From positions 1 through 61,166 of the IMG/VR virus record IMGVR_UViG_3300042291_001346: a stretch of DNA of 61,166 nucleotides. The stretch is one strand, 5' to 3'. This document shows, one piece after another, positions 24,995 through 32,192 of this stretch. Below the pieces are notes generated by a model that worked only from the letters and a program-made list of their open reading frames with translations, made no database searches and was not told the DNA's origin. This DNA comes from a virus. The position numbers and the translations under genes are program-made. Position 1 is the first letter of the stretch; each line of letters starts with the position of its first letter.

Positions 24995-25156
24995 TTATCT
25001 TCGTGCTATGTCGAGAAGTAGGTTAATAGCAAAGCCTAACATTGAGGCTAAAGATATTAATGTACCTAAGTTAGGCGCTGTATTATTAATTAATACAATG
25101 CCTAACATAAAGAATACTGTAAATACAAAGTACATGAATATAACTAATTGATTCAT
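24995..25156 (-). CDS. Small membrane protein
   Basis: 53 residues, ATG at 25154-25156, TAA at 24995-24997. Two hydrophobic helices (residues ~4-22 and ~30-48) with a short loop, ending in DIARR. Its start overlaps the stop of the next small membrane gene as ATGA, so the pair is translationally coupled. Shorter than usual cutoffs but coherent. Confidence 0.6.
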   Translation of the reverse strand: MNQLVIFMYFVFTVFFMLGIVLINNTAPNLGTLISLASMLGFAINLLLDIARR

Positions 25157-25335
25157 AGCTTAGTATGTTTAGTTTGATAGTCATAGTCCAGTATAGCAAC
25201 AAATGCTAGTACAGCAGACAAGATAAATGCGGTTACAGATCCTACTATTTCATTGTTTGTAGTAGATGTCCATAGTGAGCAAACACTAGTAAGCATTAGT
25301 ATAATGCCTAAAGAGATAAAGAATAATTGTTTCAT
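25153..25335 (-). CDS. Small membrane protein
   Basis: 60 residues: two hydrophobic helices (~4-22 and ~30-48), C-terminal charged DYDYQTKHTKL. Layout is like the 53-residue neighbour, to which it is coupled. The two could be diverged duplicates or subunits of one small membrane complex. Confidence 0.6.
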   Translation of the reverse strand: MKQLFFISLGIILMLTSVCSLWTSTTNNEIVGSVTAFILSAVLAFVAILDYDYQTKHTKL

Positions 25336-25337
25336 GG

Positions 25338-25406
25338 TTATTGTATTATGATTAAGTAAATAGTGAATGTTAATATCACTGCTGAGATTATGATGCCTAG
25401 TATCAT
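25338..25406 (-). CDS. Possible 22-residue membrane peptide
   Basis: ATG at 25404-25406 and TAA at 25338-25340 give a 22-residue peptide that is almost wholly hydrophobic (Ile/Leu/Val/Thr). It fits the gap before the next small membrane gene, but length alone makes it uncertain. Confidence 0.3.
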   Translation of the reverse strand: MILGIIISAVILTFTIYLIIIQ

Positions 25407-25440
25407 ATGTAATAGTTTAAAGGTTTATAATAGAGTGGTA

Positions 25441-25677
25441 CTATTTACCGTACCACTCGTCTAACATATCTCCCATAATCTCTTCGATTATAGCATTGTC
25501 GTGCATTTCTTGTGCTATTTCACCATTGAATTTAAATCTAGGTGTAGGCTTAGGTGCTTGTACTCTTGTGCTATTTCTAATGATAAGCTTAAGAGTATTA
25601 CGTAAGTGATTGATATCCATTGTATCAACATCAATCTTCTGACCATTCTTCATAGTCCAGTATACAGGTGAGTTCAT
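25441..25677 (-). CDS. Small soluble hypothetical protein
   Basis: 78 residues. Charged and helical in the C-terminal half (EMHDNAIIEEIMGDMLDEW), basic in the middle. No family recognised. It lies at the edge of hairpin array 2, which may form its untranslated leader. Confidence 0.6.
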   Translation of the reverse strand: MNSPVYWTMKNGQKIDVDTMDINHLRNTLKLIIRNSTRVQAPKPTPRFKFNGEIAQEMHDNAIIEEIMGDMLDEWYGK

Positions 25678-25702
25678 AGTATTAATGTTAAGGTAAATAA
25701 AA

Positions 25703-26042
25703 TGAGCAGTTTGTCTACATGCTCAGGTATACGACGAATATCACGTCCTTTCGTACTCTCACAAGGTTGCAACCCCTGATGTTTCCTTCTGAAACTTACT
25801 TTCTTTATCTGATGTCCGTTCTATTATCTTGCGTCCAAAATACTTTATTTGACGGCTTTAGTATAATACTATTATACTTACTTGACATAAGAAGATCCTG
25901 CTTGGATGAGAGCATTTACATTAAGCCATATCTATTATATGATAGGGCTTATCACGCATACTATGCGTTGGTGTTTACTACCCATGATAGGATAGTAACC
26001 ACACCGTTAACAACGACTAACTTGTTCATACTTAGTGAGTTA
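25703..26042. repeat. Hairpin array 2 (gene-free 25678-26081)
   Basis: Consecutive stem-loops: TGAGCA/TGCTCA (25703-25725); palindrome GGTTGCAACC (25765-25774); GTTTC/GAAAC (25781-25795); GTATAAT/ATTATAC (25861-25877); AAGCC-TATC/GATA-GGCTT (25923-25950); ACGCAT/ATGCGT (25954-25968); and an 11-bp stem with a 2-nt bulge (25970-26005, GGTGTTTACTA with TAGTAA-CC-ACACC). The words CGACTAAC and ACTTAGTGAGTTA (26014-26042) recur nearly exactly in array 1 (24638-24659), hinting at common origin. A long plus-strand frame across it looks non-coding. Confidence 0.7.
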
Positions 26043-26081
26043 AGTGTTAATAATAAGGTTGTATTTCATGCCTTCGGCGGT

Positions 26082-26103
26082 AAAAAAACCCCCTTTCGGG
26101 GGC
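26082..26103 (-). terminator. Strong rho-independent terminator
   Basis: Minus strand: GGGGG/CCCCC stem (26089-26093 with 26098-26102), GAAA-type loop, then seven T. It lies 6 bp after the stop of the GC-rich gene and isolates that gene from array 2. Confidence 0.9.
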
Positions 26104-26108
26104 ATTGA

Positions 26109-26417
26109 TTACCATGCCAATAGCACTCGCTTGCCCTTGGCAATGCTCCACGCACCATTCGGTCCGTCTTCGCCACTTGCGTCACGCACTGCCTCGAACT
26201 CACCTGCGGTGAACGTGTAGCTTGCGTCGCTTGTGTCGTGCCCTGCATCGATTGCAGATTGACGGATGCGGATATAATAACCGTCGTTCATAAACGTGTT
26301 AGCGTCTACGACTGTTACCTCGGACGCATTGAACTCGCCCAATTCCTGCACTAATGCATATAACGGTGCCCCGTACTGTTTGATGTCGGCAGATACCAAC
26401 GATAAATTTAAACCCAT
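26109..26417 (-). CDS. GC-rich hypothetical protein, likely recent acquisition
   Basis: 102 residues, acidic, soluble, with FTAGEFEAVRD and WSIAKGKRVLLAW near the end. No family recognised. The gene is visibly above 50% GC, whereas its surroundings are about one third GC. It has its own strong terminator and a GC-rich hairpin upstream (26448-26464). A single transcription unit with foreign composition is typical of a moron, a gene gained recently and independently expressed. It is the first leftward gene from the divergent control region. Confidence 0.65.
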   Translation of the reverse strand: MGLNLSLVSADIKQYGAPLYALVQELGEFNASEVTVVDANTFMNDGYYIRIRQSAIDAGHDTSDASYTFTAGEFEAVRDASGEDGPNGAWSIAKGKRVLLAW

Positions 26418-26447
26418 GATTGCTATGTTTTAAGGGTGTAAGAGCCA

Positions 26448-26464
26448 CGGGGGTGTTTCCCCCG
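26448..26464. repeat. GC-rich hairpin
   Basis: CGGGGG (26448-26453) and CCCCCG (26459-26464) around TGTTT, in the leader of the GC-rich gene. In the plus direction a short T-run follows (26470-26474), so it could also block rightward read-through. Confidence 0.6.
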
Positions 26465-26710
26465 CGCCATTTTTAGTAGGGGTTGTTGGTTTAGGTGGTA
26501 ACCACGCCCTTCATATCATAGACCCCCTAAAAAATATATATCATATGATGGGGGGGGTATATTTTGGAGACAGGTACTGATGATATTTTTAGGGCACTTC
26601 CCAAAAAATATTATAGATAGAAAAAAGGATTCCTAAATAATATCAAGCGTGAAAACAGAAAAAATCTTCTATACCCTATACTGCTCCTACGCTACAGAGG
26701 ATTTATACGA

Positions 26711-26758
26711 GTCCCCTAAAAGGGACTTATAAGGGCCTAAAAGTCCCCTAAAAGGGAC
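26711..26758. promoter_or_regulatory. Twin 16-bp inverted repeats, probable operators or iterons
   Basis: GTCCCCTAAAAGGGAC occurs identically at 26711-26726 and 26743-26758. Each copy is itself an inverted repeat (GTCCC-6-GGGAC), and starts are 32 bp apart, about three helical turns, so a protein could bind both on one face. A related GGGCCTAAAAG lies between them. They end about 31 bp before the -7 element of the first rightward gene. The rest of 26465-26710 holds no gene; it has a run of eight G (26550-26557) and A/T-rich stems. Confidence 0.7.
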
Positions 26759-26789
26759 AAATAAGTACTATACTATCAAAAAATTATAT

Positions 26790-26797
26790 TAACTTTG
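26790..26797 (+). promoter_or_regulatory. -7 promoter element (TAACTTTG)
   Basis: Matches the Bacteroidota -7 box TAnnTTTG. Only 4 nt separate it from ATG 26802, so the transcript would be leaderless or start inside the codon region. No good -33 TTG is visible, which would suit an activated or phage-controlled promoter. Confidence 0.5.
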
Positions 26798-26801
26798 TAC
26801 C

Positions 26802-27320
26802 ATGGGAAACAAAATTACACAACCAAGAATTAGAAAGAACGTAGAGTTTGATTTAGAAACCTATGTAAATATCGAGACAGGAGAAATGTTAAGCTCGTCT
26901 CTAGGAAAAGATAAGTTATCTATAAGTGTAACAGAGAAAGGTGACTACGTAGTAATGTCTTCTGATGACTATGTAGTACTAGATAGTGCAACTGTAAGAT
27001 TCTTATCTAATGAACTATCCAGAGCTGAACTCAGTAACGTACTGATGATGGCCACTGATCTTAAGACTCCCCTGAACTTAGTATATAATGGACCTCAACC
27101 ACACAGCAATGAGTCACTACAATCTTTTCTAGGCTATTCTTCCAGAGATAAATTCTTTAAACTCCTTAAGAAACTTATGGAGCTTGGAGTACTTTATCAA
27201 ATAAAGGGAAAGATCTCAGGAGAACTTCGTGTAGTATATATGCTTAACCCTTACATAGCTCGTAAGCGTAAGACAATAGACAATACTGTCTTCAATGTAT
27301 TCCAGCCTTTTATAAAATAA
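26802..27320 (+). CDS. Rep-like winged-helix protein, candidate early regulator or initiator
   Basis: 172 residues. N-terminal beta-rich segment; the C-terminal half contains ESLQSFLGYSSRDKFFKLLKKLMELGVLYQIKG (residues ~105-140), a winged-helix pattern close to RepL/plasmid-initiator domains, followed by RVVYMLNPYIARK. It is the first gene right of the control region and lies directly downstream of twin inverted repeats, so it could bind them as initiator or autoregulator. Possible leaderless mRNA. Confidence 0.6.
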   Translation: MGNKITQPRIRKNVEFDLETYVNIETGEMLSSSLGKDKLSISVTEKGDYVVMSSDDYVVLDSATVRFLSNELSRAELSNVLMMATDLKTPLNLVYNGPQPHSNESLQSFLGYSSRDKFFKLLKKLMELGVLYQIKGKISGELRVVYMLNPYIARKRKTIDNTVFNVFQPFIK

Positions 27321-27343
27321 TTATAATAACTATAGAAATTTCT

Positions 27344-27372
27344 TTTGTTATTATAAATTATTTATATATTTG
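27344..27372 (+). promoter_or_regulatory. Bacteroidota-type promoter
   Basis: TTTG at 27344-27347, 17-bp spacer, TATATTTG at 27365-27372, then 4 nt to the ATG at 27377. Spacing is inside the 17-23 bp range known for Flavobacterium promoters. Predicted start is at or within a few bases of the ATG. Confidence 0.6.
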
Positions 27373-27376
27373 TCCC

Positions 27377-27649
27377 ATGATATTAGTACATCTTGACGTC
27401 AGAGACAGTATATTGCTAAAGTGTAACGACAATAGCTTCCATGCCCTATATCATATTATGAAGCAGATGGACCTAGAGAATAACATCTGGTACGCTGATA
27501 AAATTAATAAGGGACATATCTGTTTTCAACTTCAGATATCTAATGTCACATTAGAGAAGATGATAGCTTCACTTAGAAAAAGAGATTTAATTATTAAACT
27601 CTCTCGTGGTAAGTACAAGCTATCTAATCATTTAATAGAAGACTACTGA
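27377..27649 (+). CDS. Small winged-helix (Rep-like) protein
   Basis: 90 residues. ISNVTLEKMIASLRKRDLIIKLSRGKYKL (about residues 52-84) is a compact winged-helix with recognition helix and wing, as in RepL and MarR-like regulators. It has its own promoter with the start codon 4 nt after the -7 box. With the preceding 172-residue protein it makes a pair of DNA-binding proteins at the beginning of the rightward arm; transcription control is the likely role. Confidence 0.6.
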   Translation: MILVHLDVRDSILLKCNDNSFHALYHIMKQMDLENNIWYADKINKGHICFQLQISNVTLEKMIASLRKRDLIIKLSRGKYKLSNHLIEDY

Positions 27650-27867
27650 TGGAAATTGGAGAATTCACATCTACTTGTCTGAACAAGTTAATTAGACAGG
27701 AAAAACATATGAAGAGAAAGTTTGGATCTTATTGTAGACAGCACAGTAAGATCCTTTCTTCTCAGTATTTCCTGGGCGAAGAGAAACATATTTTAAAATT
27801 TACTTTAACAAAAAGACATGGGAACATCAGAGAAACTAGCAATAGCGAAGGAGATGCTTGCGACTAG
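27649..27867 (+). CDS. Small basic hypothetical protein
   Basis: 72 residues, ATG overlapping the upstream stop (TGATG), so coupled translation is likely. Rich in Lys, Arg and His with three cysteines. No family recognised; the last 17 codons overlap the next gene. Confidence 0.45.
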   Translation: MEIGEFTSTCLNKLIRQEKHMKRKFGSYCRQHSKILSSQYFLGEEKHILKFTLTKRHGNIRETSNSEGDACD

Positions 27868-28237
27868 CTTTATGCTAGCAACAGAAAAATCAATGGCCCA
27901 AGGGCTTCAGTATGCATACAAATCTTATCCTGTAGATCAGGATAATGAAGACGGTACTTCTTATAAGGCATGGCATATGGATATCATTGTTAAAGAGTTG
28001 GGTTACGGAGAGAAAACTATTCAGCAACTAAGATTCTTAAGACCTAATAACATCGATGCTAAGAATATGGAGTATCATGTTATTGTTGAAACAATGGCTG
28101 CTATGACACAAGGAGCATTAACAATGTGGTATGAAGTAGGCAAAATGCTTGCAACTGATAAAGAACTTCAAAAAGAAATTAGAGATGATGCAACGAAAAG
28201 TGATTTCACTACCAACGAACCAGAGCAAAGTTTATAG
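27818..28237 (+). CDS. Hypothetical helical protein
   Basis: 139 residues, mostly helical and soluble (EKLAIAKEMLATSF, YHVIVETMAAMTQGALTMW). No motif recognised. It precedes a group of early head-side genes and overlaps both neighbours. Confidence 0.6.
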   Translation: MGTSEKLAIAKEMLATSFMLATEKSMAQGLQYAYKSYPVDQDNEDGTSYKAWHMDIIVKELGYGEKTIQQLRFLRPNNIDAKNMEYHVIVETMAAMTQGALTMWYEVGKMLATDKELQKEIRDDATKSDFTTNEPEQSL

Positions 28238-28745
28238 ACAGATACTTGCCTTCATGAACTTCATGCTTAATCTTACTCCACAAGAGCGAGATGTGTTAGC
28301 TGAACTTATTAAACTAGACAACGAATATGAAGCTTTGCCTGTTGAGAAACGGGCAAAGTTTATTTTGTCTACTGATATGCGTAAGGAAGTTAGAGAATAT
28401 CTTGCAATGGAAGAGAAGCAATTTAATGTTGTGATCTCAAGATTAAAGAAGAAGATGTTATTCAACAGACCCTTACTTGATGATAAAAATATTTTACATC
28501 CAGAGCTTAAGTATAAACCAGATAGCGAAGGATTTAAAATAGAAATCAACTTTGTAATGACTGCAGCGCCTACTCCTAGCCAACCTACGGTAACAGAAGA
28601 AGAGCCTAGTAACGAAGTAAGTAACCAAGAAAGTAACGAAGTAAGTGAGCAAGTAATTCCTGTAGAATATAAGCATGATGCTGCTAAGGCACCAGTAATT
28701 GAAGAGGAACAATTTGACTTTACTATATCCTCACCAGATGAGTAG
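28188..28745 (+). CDS. Hypothetical protein with acidic low-complexity tail
   Basis: Start taken at 28188 (MQRKVISLPTNQ; 28185 is also possible), since the longer frame only extends into the previous gene. The ~110-residue helical N-terminal part (LTPQERDVLAELIKLDNEYEAL) is followed by a disordered Glu/Asn/Ser/Val-rich segment (SNEVSNQESNEVSEQ) and a short acidic end. No family recognised. N-terminal region could be a winged-helix-like regulator. Confidence 0.6.
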   Translation: MQRKVISLPTNQSKVYRQILAFMNFMLNLTPQERDVLAELIKLDNEYEALPVEKRAKFILSTDMRKEVREYLAMEEKQFNVVISRLKKKMLFNRPLLDDKNILHPELKYKPDSEGFKIEINFVMTAAPTPSQPTVTEEEPSNEVSNQESNEVSEQVIPVEYKHDAAKAPVIEEEQFDFTISSPDE

Positions 28746-29031
28746 TAGACAGCAAGAAGTAATAGTAAAGTTAGCACGCCTCCATGGCATTACCATAGGC
28801 CAAGCTGAGGAGATATGGTCTTCTTTCGGCACTACTATTGCTACTCATATTAGCTCTGCTCAAAAGAATGATGAAGGGTATTTTATTGAAGACTCATTTC
28901 CTATCATTCACATAGAAAATTTTGGCAAATTTGTACCTAATAAACGTAGGATCAAGTACGCTAATCATTGCATAACATATAAAAAGAAACAAAATGAACA
29001 TAACACTTCCGATACTACACTTCAAGAATAG
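28738..29031 (+). CDS. HU/IHF-like DNA-binding protein (candidate)
   Basis: Start at 28738 (MSSRQQEVIV), overlapping the upstream stop by 8 bp. 97 residues: two N-terminal helices (QQEVIVKLARLHGITIGQAEEIW), then a FPIIHIENFGKFVPNKRRIKY segment comparable to the HU/IHF core 'I.GFG.F.v..R'. The arm region is short. crAss-like phages are known to carry IHF-like proteins. A second candidate is at 54915-55454. Confidence 0.5.
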   Translation: MSSRQQEVIVKLARLHGITIGQAEEIWSSFGTTIATHISSAQKNDEGYFIEDSFPIIHIENFGKFVPNKRRIKYANHCITYKKKQNEHNTSDTTLQE

Positions 29032-29215
29032 TACTGCTTCTGTAAAAGATTTAGAAGTAACTTATGAACTTGAAGATTGTTCTGTTAAAAACGTAACATT
29101 CTATAGAGTAGATGCTATCTCACCATTTAAAGATAGTTACTCTACTATCTATGTAGGAGGACGAGAATTTATTTGTAGTTCTACTTACGGAGAACTGTGG
29201 GATAAACTAAAGTAA
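28994..29215 (+). CDS. Small hypothetical protein
   Basis: 73 residues, beta-rich (VTYELEDCSVKNVTFYRVDAI, STIYVGGREFIC), soluble. Overlaps the previous gene by 38 bp. No family recognised; sits directly before the packaging genes. Confidence 0.6.
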   Translation: MNITLPILHFKNSTASVKDLEVTYELEDCSVKNVTFYRVDAISPFKDSYSTIYVGGREFICSSTYGELWDKLK

Positions 29216-29216
29216 G

Positions 29217-29738
29217 ATGAAGGCACAACATGATTATAGTTTCTGGGAGATTAATCCTGAGCTAATCGTAATAGAGGAGTTCTCTAAGTTTTACGAGCAG
29301 GATAAGAGTAAGCACAAAGCTGACAGCTCTAGAATTATGTGGGCTATTCACTACGGGTTTCATCCAGAGTCTAAGTTTTTCAATCTATCCAATAAGTTAG
29401 ACATTCTTGCTAAAGATTTTTTGAAGAATCCGAAGTTCAAGTGGAACAGTGTTCAGACCCTAATAGACATCTTTAAAAACTTAGTTCTTACTGATGTTGA
29501 AAAGGCACTGGTAAACTGGAACGAGATAATGACTATGCGTGATACTTCTCTTAAAGACATGTACATGGGAGCTATTAATAATAAAGACACAGACGAACTA
29601 GTTAAACTAGATAAGATGTTGTCTAATACTCCTAAGATGTTTGAAGACTATAAAAAAATCCGCAAAGATTACGACGAAGAAAAGATAACTAAGAAAGGCA
29701 AGCACATTGCCTCTCTATCAGATGCAGGAGAAATATGA
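29217..29738 (+). CDS. Hypothetical protein upstream of terminase
   Basis: 173 residues, highly charged and helical (KFYEQDKSKHKADSSRI, DTDELVKLDKMLSN). It occupies the place where a small terminase subunit would be expected, two genes before the large subunit, but I see no helix-turn-helix, so that role is only possible. Ends with 4-bp overlap into the next gene. Confidence 0.6.
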   Translation: MKAQHDYSFWEINPELIVIEEFSKFYEQDKSKHKADSSRIMWAIHYGFHPESKFFNLSNKLDILAKDFLKNPKFKWNSVQTLIDIFKNLVLTDVEKALVNWNEIMTMRDTSLKDMYMGAINNKDTDELVKLDKMLSNTPKMFEDYKKIRKDYDEEKITKKGKHIASLSDAGEI

Positions 29739-29995
29739 CACCACAAGATATTTGGGAAAATAAAAAAGAGATACTTGCAGGTATTAAAAATACTATACGC
29801 AAGCAAGCTTATGTAGAAGAGATTGCTGGAGATAGACTAGCTATTTGTAATGCATGTCCTCATAAATCTACTGACTGTGCTGCATTAATTACAACATGCT
29901 GTTCAGTATGCGGATGCTCTCTTAATTTTAAAACAAGATCTTTACAATCATCATGCCCAGAAGGTAACTGGCCAGCTTTAGAAGAAAAGAAATGA
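29735..29995 (+). CDS. Cysteine-rich zinc-binding protein
   Basis: 86 residues. Nine cysteines in the C-terminal half, including CNACPH, a CxxC-GC pair (CSVCGC) and a final C before PEGNW, suggesting one or two zinc sites. Small Cys-rich proteins with this CPEGNWP ending are a familiar companion of Bacteroidota-phage terminases. Coupled to both neighbours by 4-bp overlaps. Function unknown. Confidence 0.65.
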   Translation: MTPQDIWENKKEILAGIKNTIRKQAYVEEIAGDRLAICNACPHKSTDCAALITTCCSVCGCSLNFKTRSLQSSCPEGNWPALEEKK

Positions 29996-32166
29996 TAATA
30001 GAAAATTCTAATTTTAGATTAAAAGAGATACCTAGATTTCATCCAGAGTTAGAGTACTATGAACGTGTTACATTTTGGAAAGATCAAAAGCGTAGATGTG
30101 TAGAAGGATATTGGGTATCTGGAAAATGGATGCCTGGGCCTTTGTACTATTACATTAACTTTCACAACATTCAGTTTGAGGATGATACGTCAGTAGCACA
30201 GGCTTTTGGTCTACCTTTCTTGCGTGACATTGACTGGGAGTTGTTCTTATTATACGAAGAGTGTAGAGGGTTCTCAGGATTTGCTGATGATAAGAAGTAT
30301 ACCTGTGATAGAAAGTACGGCCCTGAGTTAGACTTATCTATTAGATTAAACAGGATTACTGAAGCAGAAGCTAAAACTAGAGAGTACATTCCTGCTAGAG
30401 AATACTTAAGAAAAAACCATAGTAAATCCCTAGGCAAACCTTTATACAAAAACTCGGCAAAACATTTTATGTCGATCCAGGCCCGTGGTTCTGGTAAGTC
30501 TTATTCATCTGCAGGGATTGCCGCGCATAACTTTTTGTTTGATGGTGCTACTGACTACGATGATTACCTAGAGCGTAAGAAACTAAAACAATATACAGCA
30601 TCAGATACAATCATCGGTGCCATCGATACTAAGTATACGGAGCCATTGATGAAGAAGATTAGAACTGCCATGGAATTATTACCTGGAGGTTTTCAATTAG
30701 GAGACGAGTTATATCCTTCTCCTTTAGCTATTAACTTCTCAGGTTCACTAGCACCTAACAGAGATGCTACATCACTGACAGGATCAGTAATACGACATCG
30801 TACATTTAGAGATAACCCGCTAGCAGCCAATGGTACACGTCCTAACTTGTGTATCATTGATGAGGTAGGTTTCATGCATAACATCAAAGAGGCATGGGGA
30901 GCAATCGAAGCTACCCAAGCATCAAAGGCAAAAAAGAATCTAGTTATCTGGGCCCTGGGAACAGGAGGGCTTGTATCTGGTCGAGCAGCATTATATGCTG
31001 AAAGTATTTTTAGAAATCCTGACGACTACAACTGTATATCTTTTGACGATACTTATGAGCAACGAGGTTCAATAGGATACTTTGTGCCATACCGTCGAAC
31101 TCTAAATGAGTTTAAAAAAGGGCCTAACAAAGAGACTGATGAAGCTTTATCAAAATTATACATTGAGAATAAACGCGCGATAGCTAAGAAGTCTTCTGAC
31201 CCAACAGTATATCAGACAGAAATTATCAATGGCCCAGAGGTACCATCAGAAGCATTCTTGGTACTAGAGGGCGCTTTCTTTCCTACACTACTACTCAAAG
31301 AACAGCTTGCAGAAGTTGAAGGAGGTAAATACAAGAAGTATACTGAAGCTTCGTTTAGAGGCCACATATCTTTTAATGCTGCAAACGAGCCAGAGTTCTA
31401 CACTAACCAAGATGCTGAACCTATTCGTAAGTTCCCACTAAGTAAAAACGACGAGAAGAAAGGTTGCATAGAAGTGTGGATGAAGCCACAGAAGAATCCT
31501 GAAGGAGTTATTCCTCGTAATGTTTACATTGCAGGAATTGACGTTGTCGATAAAGATAAATCAACTACAGACTCATTGCCTTCAATAGTAGTAATGAACA
31601 GGCTTACTAGACAACTAGTAGCTGAATACACAGGACGTACAGGAGAAGCTAAAGATTTTTATGAGGTATGTAGAAAATTATTACTATATTACAACGCGAT
31701 AGGAATGTATGAGAAAAACCTTATCGGTCTATATAATTACTTTGATCAAAACAAATGTACTTATCTCTTAGCAGATACACCGTACCAGTTACGATCTAGC
31801 GATACTTACAAAGCAGGAACTAACACAGCTAAAGGTATCAATGCATCAGGAGCAGTAAATGCTGAAGCACGTAACATGATTAAATCATGGCTCCAAGAAA
31901 GAATCTCAGATAGAACAGAGACAAGAGTTTACGAGACTATCTATTCTCCAGCAATGCTAACAGAATTAGTAATGTGGAACCCTAGTGGAAACTTCGACAG
32001 GGTATCAGCGTTAGGTATGTTAATGTGGTTAGACTCTACTATGTATAAAGAGGTCACACAGAAAGCAGAACAAATAAAAACTTTTTTAGATGATCCTTAC
32101 TTTGCACAAATGGGTGTATTAAAAAAGAAGGTGACTGGAACTATAGATTCAAATTTTTATTCATAG
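29992..32166 (+). CDS. terL: Terminase large subunit
   Basis: 724 residues. ATPase domain with Walker A-like ARGSGKS at ~164-170 and Walker B LCIIDEVGF (D290, E291). The C-terminal nuclease region begins YIAGIDVVDKDKS (first catalytic Asp near 520) and has LLADTP as a likely second acidic site. The protein is large for terminases, as usual in crAss-like phages. It pumps DNA into the prohead through the portal encoded 26 bp downstream. Confidence 0.9.
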   Translation: MIIENSNFRLKEIPRFHPELEYYERVTFWKDQKRRCVEGYWVSGKWMPGPLYYYINFHNIQFEDDTSVAQAFGLPFLRDIDWELFLLYEECRGFSGFADDKKYTCDRKYGPELDLSIRLNRITEAEAKTREYIPAREYLRKNHSKSLGKPLYKNSAKHFMSIQARGSGKSYSSAGIAAHNFLFDGATDYDDYLERKKLKQYTASDTIIGAIDTKYTEPLMKKIRTAMELLPGGFQLGDELYPSPLAINFSGSLAPNRDATSLTGSVIRHRTFRDNPLAANGTRPNLCIIDEVGFMHNIKEAWGAIEATQASKAKKNLVIWALGTGGLVSGRAALYAESIFRNPDDYNCISFDDTYEQRGSIGYFVPYRRTLNEFKKGPNKETDEALSKLYIENKRAIAKKSSDPTVYQTEIINGPEVPSEAFLVLEGAFFPTLLLKEQLAEVEGGKYKKYTEASFRGHISFNAANEPEFYTNQDAEPIRKFPLSKNDEKKGCIEVWMKPQKNPEGVIPRNVYIAGIDVVDKDKSTTDSLPSIVVMNRLTRQLVAEYTGRTGEAKDFYEVCRKLLLYYNAIGMYEKNLIGLYNYFDQNKCTYLLADTPYQLRSSDTYKAGTNTAKGINASGAVNAEARNMIKSWLQERISDRTETRVYETIYSPAMLTELVMWNPSGNFDRVSALGMLMWLDSTMYKEVTQKAEQIKTFLDDPYFAQMGVLKKKVTGTIDSNFYS

Positions 32167-32192
32167 ATTTGTGTTTTAAATAAAAAATCACT

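Noticed and set aside
25674-25820. Open minus-strand frame ending in ATGA overlap with the gene at 25677
   Set aside because: It ends nicely before the next start but has no ATG and no upstream start signal; it lies in structured noncoding DNA.
25719-26108. 129-residue plus-strand open frame
   Set aside because: It runs across hairpin array 2 and ends inside the GC terminator. Its composition is unlike a protein (stretches of Tyr/Leu/Thr without domain pattern), and it opposes the leftward genes.
29217-29738. Small terminase subunit
   Set aside because: Position would fit, but there is no recognisable DNA-binding motif; kept as hypothetical.
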